Positions 28,089 through 37,254 of a stretch of DNA of 55,472 bases are shown piece after piece. Every line of letters begins with the position of its first letter. Positions within the stretch are counted from its first letter, which is position 1. The position numbers were made by a program, and so were the translations under genes. The stretch comes from Cellvibrionaceae bacterium (GTDB taxonomy: Bacteria > Pseudomonadota > Gammaproteobacteria > Pseudomonadales > Cellvibrionaceae): assembly GCA_028281575.1 (NCBI GenBank), contig JANQJP010000074.1, positions 1 to 55,472 of the forward strand, read 5' to 3'. The notes under the pieces are model-generated. The model saw only the letters and a list, made by a program, of their open reading frames with translations. It did no database searches and had not been told where the DNA came from.

Positions 28089-29495
28089 ATGTCAGAGAAG
28101 ACTCTGAACCTCATTAAAGAAAACGAAGCACGCTGGGTTGATCTGCGCTTCACAGATACAAAGGGTAAAGAACAACACGTTTCCGTTCCCATCAGCGAAG
28201 TTGACGAAGGCTTCTTTGAAAGCGGAAAAATGTTTGATGGATCATCTATCGCCGGCTGGAAAGGTATTAACGAATCAGACATGATTTTGATGCCAGATGA
28301 CGAGAGCTCTGTCCTCGATCCGTTTACCGACGAGCCTACTGTTATTTTGCGCTGTAATATTGTTGAGCCTTTAACTGGCCAGGGTTATGAGCGCGACCCC
28401 CGCTCCATAGCGCAACGCGCTGAGGAATACTTAAAGTCTACTGGCCTTGGCGACGCAGCTTTCTTCGGCCCGGAGCCCGAGTTCTTCGTCTTCGACGACA
28501 TCAAGTGGGGCTCTGACATGAGCGGCGCGTTCTACAAAATCTCTTCAGAAGAGGCGGCCTGGTCATCAGAACACAGCTACGACGATGGCAACATGGGTCA
28601 CCGCCCCGGCGTGAAAGGCGGTTACTTCCCAGTGCCTCCCGTAGATTCACTACAAGACATTCGTAGCGCTATGTGTTCTGCGATGGAAGAAATGGGCCTA
28701 CAAATCGAAGTGCACCACCACGAAGTGGGTACTGCCGGCCAGTGTGAAATTGGCGTTGGTGCTAACACGCTGACGAAGAAAGCTGACGAAGTGCAAATTC
28801 TTAAGTACTGCGTACACAATGTTGCTCACGCTTACGGTAAAACAGCGACCTTTATGCCTAAACCACTCGTTGGTGACAACGGTAACGGCATGCACGTTCA
28901 CCAAAGCTTTGTTAAAGACGGTGTAAACCAGTTTGCTGGTGATGCATACTCCGGCTTAAGTGAAAACGCGCTTTACTACATTGGCGGTGTTATTAAGCAC
29001 GCTAAAGCGTTGAATGCGTTCTGTAACGCATCGACTAACTCGTATAAGCGTTTGGTTCCAGGCTTTGAGGCGCCAGTTATTCTTGCTTACTCCGCGCGTA
29101 ACCGTTCTGCATCTATCCGTATTCCTTTCGTGCCTTCTGCGAAAGGTAAGCGTATTGAAACGCGCTTCCCAGATTCGACGGCTAACCCCTACTTGGCATT
29201 CGCTGCCTTGTTGATGGCCGGCCTCGACGGTATCAAAAATCAAATTCATCCTGGTGACGCTGCGGATAAAGATCTTTACGATCTTCCTCCTGAAGAAGTT
29301 GCCGAGTACCCACAAGTTTGCTCTTCATTCGAAGAGGCACTTGCCGCATTGGATACTGACCGCGACTTCCTGAAAGCGGGTGGTGTATTTAGTGATGACA
29401 TGATTGATGCCTACATCGAGCTTAAATCAGAAGAAGTTGAAACCTTGAACATGACGACCCACCCAGTTGAGTTCGACATGTACTACTCCGTATAA
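28089..29495 (+). CDS. glnA: Glutamine synthetase type I
   Basis: Makes glutamine from glutamate, ammonia and ATP; a dodecamer in the cytoplasm. 468 residues (E. coli 469). Visible signatures are [10 protein letters not shown] near residue 48, FGPEPEFF at 126-133, VEVHHHEVG-like IEVHHHEVG near 206, GNGMHVHQS at 265-273 and NRSASIRIP at 338-346. The adenylylation target Tyr397 sits in [10 protein letters not shown], so it is the GlnE-regulated beta form. GGAGG precedes the ATG. Transcription should come from the sigma-54 promoter at 27861 and end mostly at the terminator at 29519. Confidence 0.98.
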   Translation: MSEKTLNLIKENEARWVDLRFTDTKGKEQHVSVPISEVDEGFFESGKMFDGSSIAGWKGINESDMILMPDDESSVLDPFTDEPTVILRCNIVEPLTGQGYERDPRSIAQRAEEYLKSTGLGDAAFFGPEPEFFVFDDIKWGSDMSGAFYKISSEEAAWSSEHSYDDGNMGHRPGVKGGYFPVPPVDSLQDIRSAMCSAMEEMGLQIEVHHHEVGTAGQCEIGVGANTLTKKADEVQILKYCVHNVAHAYGKTATFMPKPLVGDNGNGMHVHQSFVKDGVNQFAGDAYSGLSENALYYIGGVIKHAKALNAFCNASTNSYKRLVPGFEAPVILAYSARNRSASIRIPFVPSAKGKRIETRFPDSTANPYLAFAALLMAGLDGIKNQIHPGDAADKDLYDLPPEEVAEYPQVCSSFEEALAALDTDRDFLKAGGVFSDDMIDAYIELKSEEVETLNMTTHPVEFDMYYSV

Positions 29496-29518
29496 AAACG
29501 GATTGATTTCTCCCTCCC

Positions 29519-29550
29519 AAAAACCCGGCTTCGGCCGGGTTTCTTTTTTT
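29519..29550 (+). terminator. Rho-independent terminator after glnA
   Basis: AAACCCGGC and GCCGGGTTT pair perfectly around a TTCG tetraloop and are followed by CTTTTTTT. It is a strong terminator that would separate most glnA transcripts from ntrBC. Confidence 0.93.
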
Positions 29551-29593
29551 CTGGGGCCTGGTAAGCAGCACCTTTGTATCTGAATAGACATAC

Positions 29594-29621
29594 GCACCAA
29601 TATCTGCACCCGAGCGCACCA
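29594..29621. promoter_or_regulatory. Three directly repeated GCACC elements before ntrB
   Basis: GCACC occurs at 29594, 29606 and 29616, about 290-315 bases upstream of ntrB. They resemble NtrC half-sites but are direct rather than inverted, with 12- and 10-base steps. A role in ntrBC autoregulation is speculative. I see no other feature between the glnA terminator and ntrB, including no confident promoter. Confidence 0.25.
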
Positions 29622-29910
29622 AAACGGAACATTTCGCTTTCGTGACTAGACCGCTTGAACTATTATGATTCCGCACCCATCGTATCGGCACCCAGGAAAT
29701 AGCTGTAAGCTGCATCCTTGCTAGCGTGTCACATCGCTTAAAGCTGCCACCAACGCTCCGCAATGTGGGCCATATGCACCCAAATGCCGCGAAAAAGCCC
29801 CAATCACATGCCATCGCCGTCAGTTTTGTGCTTTCTGCGTGCAAACCCTAGAGCGATGCACTTTTTTGGTTTACTTATTGCATTCAAGCCTATATTGGCT
29901 GGTACTTAAG

Positions 29911-30978
29911 ATGATCGACAAAACACATTACGACAAAATTTTCGATAATCTCTTAACGGCAATCGTCATCCTGGACGACCACCTCAACATCATTCTTATG
30001 AACGCAGCGGCTGAAAGTTTACTTGGCGTCAGTGAAGAGCATACCTACGGCAAAGCGTTAAAAAGCTATTTTGCGGACTCGGATGGAACGCCTTACTCCG
30101 TAGCTGAGGCGCTTAGAAAAGGGGAAAACTTTACGAAACGCCGCGCAGCATGGCAGCTGCACAATGGTCGGGTGCTCACCGTGGATTACACCGTTACCCC
30201 CGACAAAGAGCTCAATAGCGTTGTGCTCGAGATACAGGCACTCGATCGCCTCTTAAGAATCAGCCGTGATGAAGCATGGCTTTCGTCGCAGGAAACGACG
30301 AACAACATGGTGAGATCGATGGCGCACGAAATTAAAAACCCCCTTGGAGGAATTCGTGGCGCAGCGCAGCTGCTCGCGAAGGAACTCAAAGACAACGACC
30401 TCGAAGAATTTACCAAAATTATTATCGGGGAGACGGATCGACTGCGTAATCTGACAGATCGCATGCTGGGACCAACCAAGCCCATTGAGCATCAATCTGT
30501 AAATGTTCACGAGGTGCTTGAGCATGTGGCATCGCTGTTGCGACTTGAAGCACAAGACAAAGTGACACTGCGCAAGGACTACGACCCTAGCATTCCCAAT
30601 TTGCTGGGCGATCACGAACAGTTGATTCAAGCACTTATGAACATTGTCAGCAATGCCTTTCAAGTGCTGACAGAAAACAACGTGGAAGATGGGCTGGTTA
30701 CCCTAAAAACACGTGTTAAAAGACGTTACACCATTGGCAGGAAAACGCATCGGCTTATTGCTGAAGTATCGGTTATTGACAACGGCCCCGGTATTCCACC
30801 GGAAATTGTCGAAGACATTTTCTTTCCAATGATTACCGGACGCGCGAAAGGAACAGGCCTGGGGCTCTCTATTTCGCAGAACTTAATCACACGGCATGAA
30901 GGGCTTATCGAATGCTCGAGCGTGCCGGGCAACACCGTATTTGCAATATATTTACCACTGGGAAACACCGATGCCTAG
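29911..30978 (+). CDS. ntrB: Nitrogen regulation sensor kinase NtrB
   Basis: Histidine kinase/phosphatase that sets NtrC phosphorylation in response to PII. 355 residues from the ATG at 29911; a GTG at 29839 would add a stretch with no family resemblance. A PAS domain covers about 8-110. Phosphoacceptor His139 lies in SMAHEIKNPLGGIRGAAQLL, the NtrB form of the H-box. The ATPase part shows NIVSNAFQ, DNGPGIPPE and GTGLGLSIS. No membrane segment, so cytoplasmic as expected. It overlaps ntrC by eight bases. Confidence 0.96.
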   Translation: MIDKTHYDKIFDNLLTAIVILDDHLNIILMNAAAESLLGVSEEHTYGKALKSYFADSDGTPYSVAEALRKGENFTKRRAAWQLHNGRVLTVDYTVTPDKELNSVVLEIQALDRLLRISRDEAWLSSQETTNNMVRSMAHEIKNPLGGIRGAAQLLAKELKDNDLEEFTKIIIGETDRLRNLTDRMLGPTKPIEHQSVNVHEVLEHVASLLRLEAQDKVTLRKDYDPSIPNLLGDHEQLIQALMNIVSNAFQVLTENNVEDGLVTLKTRVKRRYTIGRKTHRLIAEVSVIDNGPGIPPEIVEDIFFPMITGRAKGTGLGLSISQNLITRHEGLIECSSVPGNTVFAIYLPLGNTDA

Positions 30979-32386
30979 AGCAAATAAAGTCTGGATTATT
31001 GATGACGACCACTCCATCCGCTGGGTTCTGGAGAAAGCGTTGCAACAGACAAATATCGAAATAGAAAGTTTTGATTCGGGTGATGCCGCGATGGCGCAAC
31101 TCAATACCCGCCATCCCGACGCGATCATTTCCGACGTACGCATGCCGGGTACCGATGGCTTGACGATGCTCGCAAAAGTCCACGAAAACTTTCCCCAAAT
31201 GCCCATCATCATTATGACCGCGCACTCCGATCTCGATAGCGCAGTATCGGCCTATCAGGGTGGCGCATTTGAGTACCTACCTAAGCCGTTTGACGTGGAC
31301 GAAGCGGTCGCTGTCACTCAGCGCGCACTCGCCCACGCAAACGAACAAGCTGGCGAGCCGGAAACACCCGACGCGGAAGTAGAAACCGAAATTATTGGCG
31401 AAGCGCCAGCGATGCAGGAGGTTTTTCGTGCGATAGGCCGGCTGTCCCAATCCAATATCACCGTTCTGATTAACGGCGAATCCGGTACGGGAAAAGAACT
31501 GGTCGCGCGCGCGTTGCACAACCACAGCCCACGTCGTGAAGGCCCTTTTATCGCATTGAATATGGCAGCGATTCCGCAGGAGCTTATCGAATCAGAATTA
31601 TTTGGGCACGAGAAGGGTGCGTTCACCGGTGCGGGAGCACAGCGCATTGGTCGCTTTCAACAATCCGACGGCGGCACCCTGTTTCTAGACGAAATTGGTG
31701 ATATGCCCGCGGAAACGCAAACGCGCTTACTGCGTGTCCTTGCCGACGGAGAATTTTATCGCGTCGGCGGACACACCCCCGTAAAAGTGAATGTCCGAAT
31801 CATCGCCGCAACCCATCAAAACCTCGAAGGCCTGGTTGAAAAAAATCAATTCCGGGAAGACCTTTTTCACCGGCTTAATGTGATTCGCATTCACCTGCCC
31901 ACATTGGCAGACAGACGCGAAGACATCCCAAGACTCGCGCAACATTTCCTGCGTCGCGCTGCGTCAGAATTGGGTGTAGAACCCAAAATCCTGACCTCTG
32001 AATCAGAGGGTTACTTAGCCGGCCTGTCGTGGCCGGGCAATGTGCGCCAACTGGAGAATACCTGCCGCTGGATAACGGTGATGGCGTCGGGACGAGAAGT
32101 GCACATCCAGGATTTACCTCCCGAACTTAAAGCGCCTAAAAACACTGAGACACCAGCGGGGGATTGGGAAAAGGCCCTGCGCCATTGGGCTGATCAGAGT
32201 CTCGCGCGAGGTGAGCGCGATATATTGTCGGAGGCGGTACCAACATTTGAAAAGGCGCTAATTGAAACAGCGCTAAAACACACTGCCGGACGTAAACGCG
32301 ACGCGGCAAATTTACTCGGCTGGGGTCGCAATACACTTACCCGTAAACTGAAAGAACTCGGCATGAACTCCAGTGACGAAGAATAA
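30971..32386 (+). CDS. ntrC: Nitrogen regulation response regulator NtrC
   Basis: Sigma-54 activator of 471 residues. The receiver domain has acidic DDD at 11-13 and Asp55 in SDVRMPG as phosphorylation site. The AAA+ domain carries Walker A GESGTGKE at 169-176, the sigma-54 contact GAFTGA at 216-221 and LDEIGDM. A Fis-type helix-turn-helix ends the protein (KRDAANLLGWGRNTLTRKLK). The ATG at 30971 overlaps the ntrB stop. Likely targets in view are glnA and possibly its own operon. Confidence 0.97.
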   Translation: MPRANKVWIIDDDHSIRWVLEKALQQTNIEIESFDSGDAAMAQLNTRHPDAIISDVRMPGTDGLTMLAKVHENFPQMPIIIMTAHSDLDSAVSAYQGGAFEYLPKPFDVDEAVAVTQRALAHANEQAGEPETPDAEVETEIIGEAPAMQEVFRAIGRLSQSNITVLINGESGTGKELVARALHNHSPRREGPFIALNMAAIPQELIESELFGHEKGAFTGAGAQRIGRFQQSDGGTLFLDEIGDMPAETQTRLLRVLADGEFYRVGGHTPVKVNVRIIAATHQNLEGLVEKNQFREDLFHRLNVIRIHLPTLADRREDIPRLAQHFLRRAASELGVEPKILTSESEGYLAGLSWPGNVRQLENTCRWITVMASGREVHIQDLPPELKAPKNTETPAGDWEKALRHWADQSLARGERDILSEAVPTFEKALIETALKHTAGRKRDAANLLGWGRNTLTRKLKELGMNSSDEE

Positions 32387-32430
32387 AAAAAGGTTTCCCC
32401 AAGCCCTACTTCTCCCGCCGGGGGAAACCT
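32385..32430 (-). terminator. Terminator for the minus-strand gene at 32465
   Basis: AGGTTTCCCC (32391-32400) and GGGGAAACCT (32421-32430) form a 10-bp stem with a 20-base loop. On the minus strand it is followed by TTTTTTATTC, so it should end transcription of the secreted protein gene. It touches the ntrC stop but has no T-run on the plus strand. Confidence 0.75.
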
Positions 32431-32464
32431 AAGCTCCCTACCATTCAACGAGTGTCAACAGACG

Positions 32465-32881
32465 CTAGTAGCAGTTAAAACGTGGTACCTGTGTGTAACG
32501 CTTGCCGCGCTTGCGATGCTCTACACGAAAACAATCGCCGTAGTGATTGCGCCAGAAAGTTACACGATAGCGGGCGTAGTGCCGATATTTTTTGTGGTGC
32601 GGATAATATTGGATGGCGTCATTGTGGCCGTGGTGTACCAGCGATCCCACCAATAGGCCGCCGATAAAATAGCCGGCGTTATCATAAGAACGCCGCCCCG
32701 AATGACGATGACGACTGTAATAATGTCGTCGATGCTCTCTGTGACGGTAGTTGTCATGCTGTCTATAGGATTGGCGATCCAAGCCGTAGTGACCATCGCC
32801 GCGACGATCATTCGCCACAGCCGCCATTGACAACGTTGCGCCCGTCAGCGCTACGCAAAAAAAAGCCAGTAACCGTTTCAT
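32465..32881 (-). CDS. Secreted His/Arg/Tyr-rich protein
   Basis: 138 residues with a clear Sec signal peptide (MKRLLAFFCVALTGATLSMA, cleavage near AVA-N). The mature part is extremely rich in His, Arg and Tyr in its first half (HREHRRHYYSRHRHSGRR), then a short glycine-rich hydrophobic stretch (GYFIGGLLVGSLVHHG), then a basic C-terminal domain with two Cys (GDCFRVEH, RFNCY). Small-residue glycine-zipper stretches of this sort occur in cell-envelope proteins. Metal or acidic-polymer binding is a guess from composition. It converges on ntrC and has its own terminator. Confidence 0.75.
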   Translation of the reverse strand: MKRLLAFFCVALTGATLSMAAVANDRRGDGHYGLDRQSYRQHDNYRHREHRRHYYSRHRHSGRRSYDNAGYFIGGLLVGSLVHHGHNDAIQYYPHHKKYRHYARYRVTFWRNHYGDCFRVEHRKRGKRYTQVPRFNCY

Positions 32882-33006
32882 ATTCTCGCCCCCAGATAGG
32901 TATCTGTAGGGCTAGAATAAAAAACGAAACATGAACCGGATCTGAATAGCTAAGAAAAAGAATCAAGGGAGAGAAACTCCCTTTTTTTAATTAGGGCCTT
33001 TTTACA

Positions 33007-33510
33007 CTAATTAGCCTGCTCACCTGCCTGCTGTTTGCGCGCTTCAACCACGGCTTGAGCATAGAGCGCTTCAAAATTGATTGGTGGCATCATCAGTGGG
33101 GGGAAGCCTCCTCGCACCACCAAATTGTCAATGGCCTCGCGTGCGTAGGGAAACAAAATCTGAGGGCATTGCGAGGCGAGAAACTGCTGCAGTTGTCCTC
33201 CCTCCAGACCAGAAACCGAAAATAGACCAGCCTGGTGCACCTCGACCAGAAAAGCCGTTTTTTCTTCTTGCGTATTTACCGTAACGGTAATATTCAGCAC
33301 TACTTCGTAAAGATCATCTTGAATGCGATTGATTTGTGTACTCAAGTCCTGATTGACTTTTGGCTGCCAACCCGCTGGCGTAGCAATCAACCCATTAGGC
33401 GCCTCAAACGAAAGGTCTTTCACGTAGACGCGCTTCGTCGAAAATTGCACTTTCTTAACTTGGTCTTGCTGCGGTGCGTCAGGAGCTGCCGCTTGAGTCT
33501 CGTCGGTCAT
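33007..33510 (-). CDS. secB: Protein-export chaperone SecB
   Basis: Tetrameric chaperone that holds preproteins unfolded and hands them to SecA. 167 residues (E. coli 155), with the family stretches RVYVKDLSFEAPN, VEVHQAGLFSV and CPQILFPYAREAIDNLVVRGGFPPLMMPPINF. An acidic, Gln-rich N-terminus precedes the core. AAGG lies eight bases before the ATG. Third gene of rhodanese-grxC-secB, the same order as E. coli yibN-grxC-secB. Confidence 0.97.
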   Translation of the reverse strand: MTDETQAAAPDAPQQDQVKKVQFSTKRVYVKDLSFEAPNGLIATPAGWQPKVNQDLSTQINRIQDDLYEVVLNITVTVNTQEEKTAFLVEVHQAGLFSVSGLEGGQLQQFLASQCPQILFPYAREAIDNLVVRGGFPPLMMPPINFEALYAQAVVEARKQQAGEQAN

Positions 33511-33578
33511 GAGTATCGCCTTATTCTTGGACGGGTATCGTTTGTTAAGTCAGCAAGTTGGGGACAGTATCCATAAAT

Positions 33579-33836
33579 TCAAGCACCGGCTGCACGCACC
33601 AGCAGATCGAGTTCGCCTTTGCGTTCGAGCGCGTAGAGCTCGTCACAACCACCGACGTAGGCTTCGCCAACCCAAATCTGGGGAACAGTATGACTGCCTG
33701 TGCGCTGCAATAGTTCAGCGCGCATCGCCCTGTCTCCGTCAACACGAACTTCATTAAAAGCTATCTTTTTGTTAGACAGCAACTGTTTCGCCCGCCAACA
33801 GAAGCCGCAAAAACGCGTGGTGTAGATTGTTACCAT
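33579..33836 (-). CDS. grxC: Glutaredoxin 3
   Basis: Thiol-disulfide oxidoreductase that uses glutathione. 85 residues with active site CGFC at 10-13 where most GrxC proteins have CPYC, cis-proline loop HTVPQIW and glutathione-binding GGCDEL. The second active-site Cys is kept, so dithiol chemistry remains possible; Gly in place of Pro should raise the reduction potential. GGGG lies five bases before the ATG, and the rhodanese gene ends ten bases upstream. Confidence 0.94.
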   Translation of the reverse strand: MVTIYTTRFCGFCWRAKQLLSNKKIAFNEVRVDGDRAMRAELLQRTGSHTVPQIWVGEAYVGGCDELYALERKGELDLLVRAAGA

Positions 33837-33846
33837 GAGACCCCAA

Positions 33847-34257
33847 TCAAGCTTTTACTAGGGGCAAATTTTGATTTTGCCACTCGGTTATTCCGCCCTG
33901 CATACGCGCTACGTCGTAACCCGATTCAGCGAGTACCTTAAACGCGGCGCCACTATGTTGCCCCATTTTGTCGAGAACAACGATGGTTTTTTTCCGGTGT
34001 TTTTCCAACTCCACAGCGCGATCACGCAGTTTGGCAAAAGGGATATTCACCGAATCGACAATATGGCCAGCGGAAAACTCCTTGGGATCGCGAACATCCA
34101 CCAACACAGCTTTATCATCGTTTACCAGGCGGGTAACTTCATGCAGACTGATAGATTTACCAGCCCGCCTGCGCTCGACCACGACCAGCCCTGCCACCAG
34201 TAAAGCGAGGATACCGATTAAAAGCCACTGCTCACTAACAAAAGCTATCCAATTCAC
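33847..34257 (-). CDS. yibN: Membrane-anchored rhodanese-like protein (YibN type)
   Basis: 136 residues: one N-terminal transmembrane segment (WLLIGILALLVAGLVVV), then a rhodanese fold with LVDVRDPKEFSAGHI and MQGGITEWQNQNLP. The active-site loop reads VVLDKMGQHSG, with Asp where catalytic rhodaneses have Cys, so it is probably not a sulfurtransferase. The start is GTG with AAGG six bases upstream. Head of the yibN-grxC-secB operon, divergent from gpmI. Confidence 0.9.
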   Translation of the reverse strand: MNWIAFVSEQWLLIGILALLVAGLVVVERRRAGKSISLHEVTRLVNDDKAVLVDVRDPKEFSAGHIVDSVNIPFAKLRDRAVELEKHRKKTIVVLDKMGQHSGAAFKVLAESGYDVARMQGGITEWQNQNLPLVKA

Positions 34258-34440
34258 AACTAACCTTTCATTTTCGTTCGTCGTATTGATTCAAAGCGGT
34301 TTAAACACCGCTAGCAGAAACAGCGCGCGAGTATACACGATAGTGGATAACAAAGGCGCCCATTAAGCTCAAGTTCGCTAAAATGCCACACTGGCAGATC
34401 TAAGGCTTTCAAACAATCACTCAAACACGTGCAGGAATTC

Positions 34441-35985
34441 ATGTCGGCTGTAAAAACCCCCTTAGTTTTACTCATTCTCGATGGCTACGGTCATTCCGAA
34501 TCCACTCAACACAACGCTATCGCTGCAGCCGACAATCCAGTCTGGAATCAAATATGGCGCGACAGTCCCAAAACCCTCGTCGCTACATCCGGAAACGCCG
34601 TTGGGCTCCCGGAAGGACAAATGGGGAACTCTGAAGTCGGCCATGTGACACTGGGCGCCGGACGAATCATTTATCAAAGCCTAAGCCGCATTAATAAAGC
34701 CATTCAAACCGGCGACTTTTATAAAAACCCAGCCTATTGCTCGGCGCTGGACGCAGTGAAGCTTAGCGGAAAGGCCATACATATTATTGGCCTATTGTCA
34801 CCGGGTGGTGTTCACAGTCATGAAGACCATATTTTTGCGATGCTTGACATGGCAGAGCAGCACGGTGTAGCCAAACTGTATTTACACGCCTTTCTCGATG
34901 GTAGAGACTGCGCACCGCACAGCGCAAGGCAGAGCGTGATCGCCGCTGAGAAGAAATTTGAGGCGATAGGCAAGGGACGCATTGCAAGCCTAATAGGGCG
35001 TTTTTATCCACTCGATCGCGATATGCGCTGGGACCGGATAGCCGAAGCTTACGCCCTCATTACCAGCGGCGAATCAAAATTCACGGCGCCGTCCGCTTTG
35101 GACGCACTCGATGCTGCCTATGCGCGCGGTGAAAGCGATGAATTTATCTCTGCAACCGCTATTACAGAGAGCAATGGCAACAAAATAACAGTAGAGGACG
35201 GCGACGCAATTATCTTTATGAACTTTCGACCGGACAGGGCTCGCCAGATTACACGCGCTTTCGTCGATAAGACCTTTGATGGCTTTGAACGCAAAACGTT
35301 TCCGCACATCGCCAATTTTGTTATGACAACAGAATACGAAAACGGCCTAGATGCCAACTGCGCTTTCCCGCCTGAAAATGTAATGAATAACCTGGGAGAA
35401 GTCATCGCCAATGCGGGCAAGAGCCAACTGCGAATAGCTGAAACAGAGAAATACGCACACGTAACATTTTTTTTCAGCGGGGGTAGAGAGGCACTGTTTA
35501 GCGGCGAAGAACGGGTCCTGGTCCCCTCGCCTAAAGTCCTTACCTACGATCTGCAACCCGAAATGCACGCCTACGAACTGACAGATAAATTAGTCGCGGC
35601 AATCAAATCTGAAAAATACGATGCTATCATTTGCAACTACGCAAACTGTGATCAAGTCGGCCACACGGGTGTGTTTGATGCCACGGTGAAAGCCGTTGAA
35701 GCCGTCGACAGATGCCTCGCTAAAATACTTGAAGCACTGGTAGAGGTTGATGGCGAGGTGATCATCACTGCAGACCACGGCAACGCCGAAAAAATGTTCG
35801 ACGAATCGACCGGCCAAGCCCATACTCGACATACCAGCTTGCCCGTGCCACTTGTTTACGTTGGCAAGCGCAGTATTACCTTGCGTGAAGGTGCCAGCCT
35901 CGCCGATGTAGCACCGACAATTTTGGACTTAATGGGACTTGAACAGCCCACGGAAATGACCGGCATCAGTCTGATCAAACGCTAA
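34441..35985 (+). CDS. gpmI: 2,3-bisphosphoglycerate-independent phosphoglycerate mutase
   Basis: Interconverts 3- and 2-phosphoglycerate in glycolysis using two Mn ions. 514 residues from the ATG at 34441, which has AGGAA five bases upstream; a GTG at 34429 would add four residues. The alkaline phosphatase-like domain carries LILDGYGHS, nucleophile Ser64 in GQMGNSEVGH and metal ligands in ITADHGNAEKM and HTRHTSLPVP. First gene of gpmI-envC-ctpA-yibQ; E. coli has gpmI-envC-yibQ. Confidence 0.98.
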   Translation: MSAVKTPLVLLILDGYGHSESTQHNAIAAADNPVWNQIWRDSPKTLVATSGNAVGLPEGQMGNSEVGHVTLGAGRIIYQSLSRINKAIQTGDFYKNPAYCSALDAVKLSGKAIHIIGLLSPGGVHSHEDHIFAMLDMAEQHGVAKLYLHAFLDGRDCAPHSARQSVIAAEKKFEAIGKGRIASLIGRFYPLDRDMRWDRIAEAYALITSGESKFTAPSALDALDAAYARGESDEFISATAITESNGNKITVEDGDAIIFMNFRPDRARQITRAFVDKTFDGFERKTFPHIANFVMTTEYENGLDANCAFPPENVMNNLGEVIANAGKSQLRIAETEKYAHVTFFFSGGREALFSGEERVLVPSPKVLTYDLQPEMHAYELTDKLVAAIKSEKYDAIICNYANCDQVGHTGVFDATVKAVEAVDRCLAKILEALVEVDGEVIITADHGNAEKMFDESTGQAHTRHTSLPVPLVYVGKRSITLREGASLADVAPTILDLMGLEQPTEMTGISLIKR

Positions 35986-35995
35986 AAGAGCAAGC

Positions 35996-37174
35996 ATGAC
36001 ATATTTACCGAAGGCACCCCTGAGCCACGCTGACCTTTTCACAATATTACTTTGTACGCTAGTACTATGGGCTTTTCCTGCGGGAGTCAGCGCCAACGGC
36101 AAATCCGAGCAACAAGCAAAATTTGAAGAAGTTAAAAAAAATATAGAAGCGCTTAAAGCAGAGCTGGAAAAAACCAAAGGCAGTCGTGACAACCTGCAAG
36201 AAACACTGAAGTCAAACGAGGAAGAAATTCGCAAGCTGAATAATAAGAAACAAAAATTGGACGACGCCATTAATAAAACCGAGAACAAACTAAATGACTT
36301 GCAAAATGAGCAATCCTCACTGATTAAAAAAAAGAATGAGCAACAGGGGCTGGTTAAAAATTACATCAATGCCGCTCACCGGCTTGGACAACAAAGCCAA
36401 ATCCGCCTATTGCTAAACCAGCAAGATCCGGCACAAATCGCGCGTATGCTCAAATACTACGAAGCATTTAGCCGTAGCCGGTCGCAAAAAATAGAAGCAT
36501 TTGTCACAACAATAGAGCGACTACAGAAAATTGAGCCGGAAATTATTGCAGAAAAAAGCAACTTGCAAACCACCCATGCGAAACTAAAAATACAACAAAA
36601 AAAGTTGCACAGCTCGCGGGACGAACGACAAAAAATCCTGACAAAGCTCGAACAAGACCTGACACAAAAACAGCATCGCCTGCAAATTCTCGAGCAGGAT
36701 AGAAGACGTTTAGAGAACATCGTCTCCTATGTCGCGGCAGAAATCGATGCGCAGGAACTCAATGTCAATATCACCGATTTTATTCAATTAAAAGGGAAAA
36801 TGCCCTGGCCAACCAAAGGCAAAACGCTAAACCGCTACGGCAGCGCACGCGCGGGGCGCGCCTTCAAATGGCAGGGCCTGCAAATAGCAGCATCCCGGGG
36901 AACTCATGTTATCGCAGTTCATCATGGACAGGTTGTTTTTTCAGATTATTTACGCGGACATGGCCTATTATTAATCATCGACCACGGCGCGGGATACATG
37001 TCCCTTTATGCACATAATGAAAATCTGTATAAAGAGATTGGTGAATGGGTTAAAGCCGGTGAGGTGATCGCCAGTGTTGGCGACAGCGGCGGTCGCAAAG
37101 ATACAGCGCTTTATTTCGAACTACGCCACGACGGCAAGCCCACTAATCCAATTAGTTGGTTTCGTCCAGCCTAA
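35996..37174 (+). CDS. envC: Murein hydrolase activator EnvC
   Basis: Periplasmic factor that turns on cell-division amidases. 392 residues: signal peptide (LFTILLCTLVLWAFPAGVSA, cleaved near residue 33), a long charged coiled coil at about 38-250, then a LytM domain at 265-392. That domain lacks the HxxxD and HxH zinc ligands of active M23 peptidases (ELRHDGKP instead of HxH), as in E. coli EnvC, so it should activate amidases rather than cut peptidoglycan. It starts ten bases after gpmI. Confidence 0.93.
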   Translation: MTYLPKAPLSHADLFTILLCTLVLWAFPAGVSANGKSEQQAKFEEVKKNIEALKAELEKTKGSRDNLQETLKSNEEEIRKLNNKKQKLDDAINKTENKLNDLQNEQSSLIKKKNEQQGLVKNYINAAHRLGQQSQIRLLLNQQDPAQIARMLKYYEAFSRSRSQKIEAFVTTIERLQKIEPEIIAEKSNLQTTHAKLKIQQKKLHSSRDERQKILTKLEQDLTQKQHRLQILEQDRRRLENIVSYVAAEIDAQELNVNITDFIQLKGKMPWPTKGKTLNRYGSARAGRAFKWQGLQIAASRGTHVIAVHHGQVVFSDYLRGHGLLLIIDHGAGYMSLYAHNENLYKEIGEWVKAGEVIASVGDSGGRKDTALYFELRHDGKPTNPISWFRPA

Positions 37175-37254
37175 GGTTTAAACGTTGTATGTAGTTTTAA
37201 AAATGCTAAGTCATTACCGAATATTAGTTGATAACGTAAACGGAGAACAGAGAT

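Noticed and set aside
29422-29844. 140-codon minus-strand frame between glnA and ntrB
   Set aside because: It runs antisense through the glnA 3' end and its terminator, with low-quality composition.
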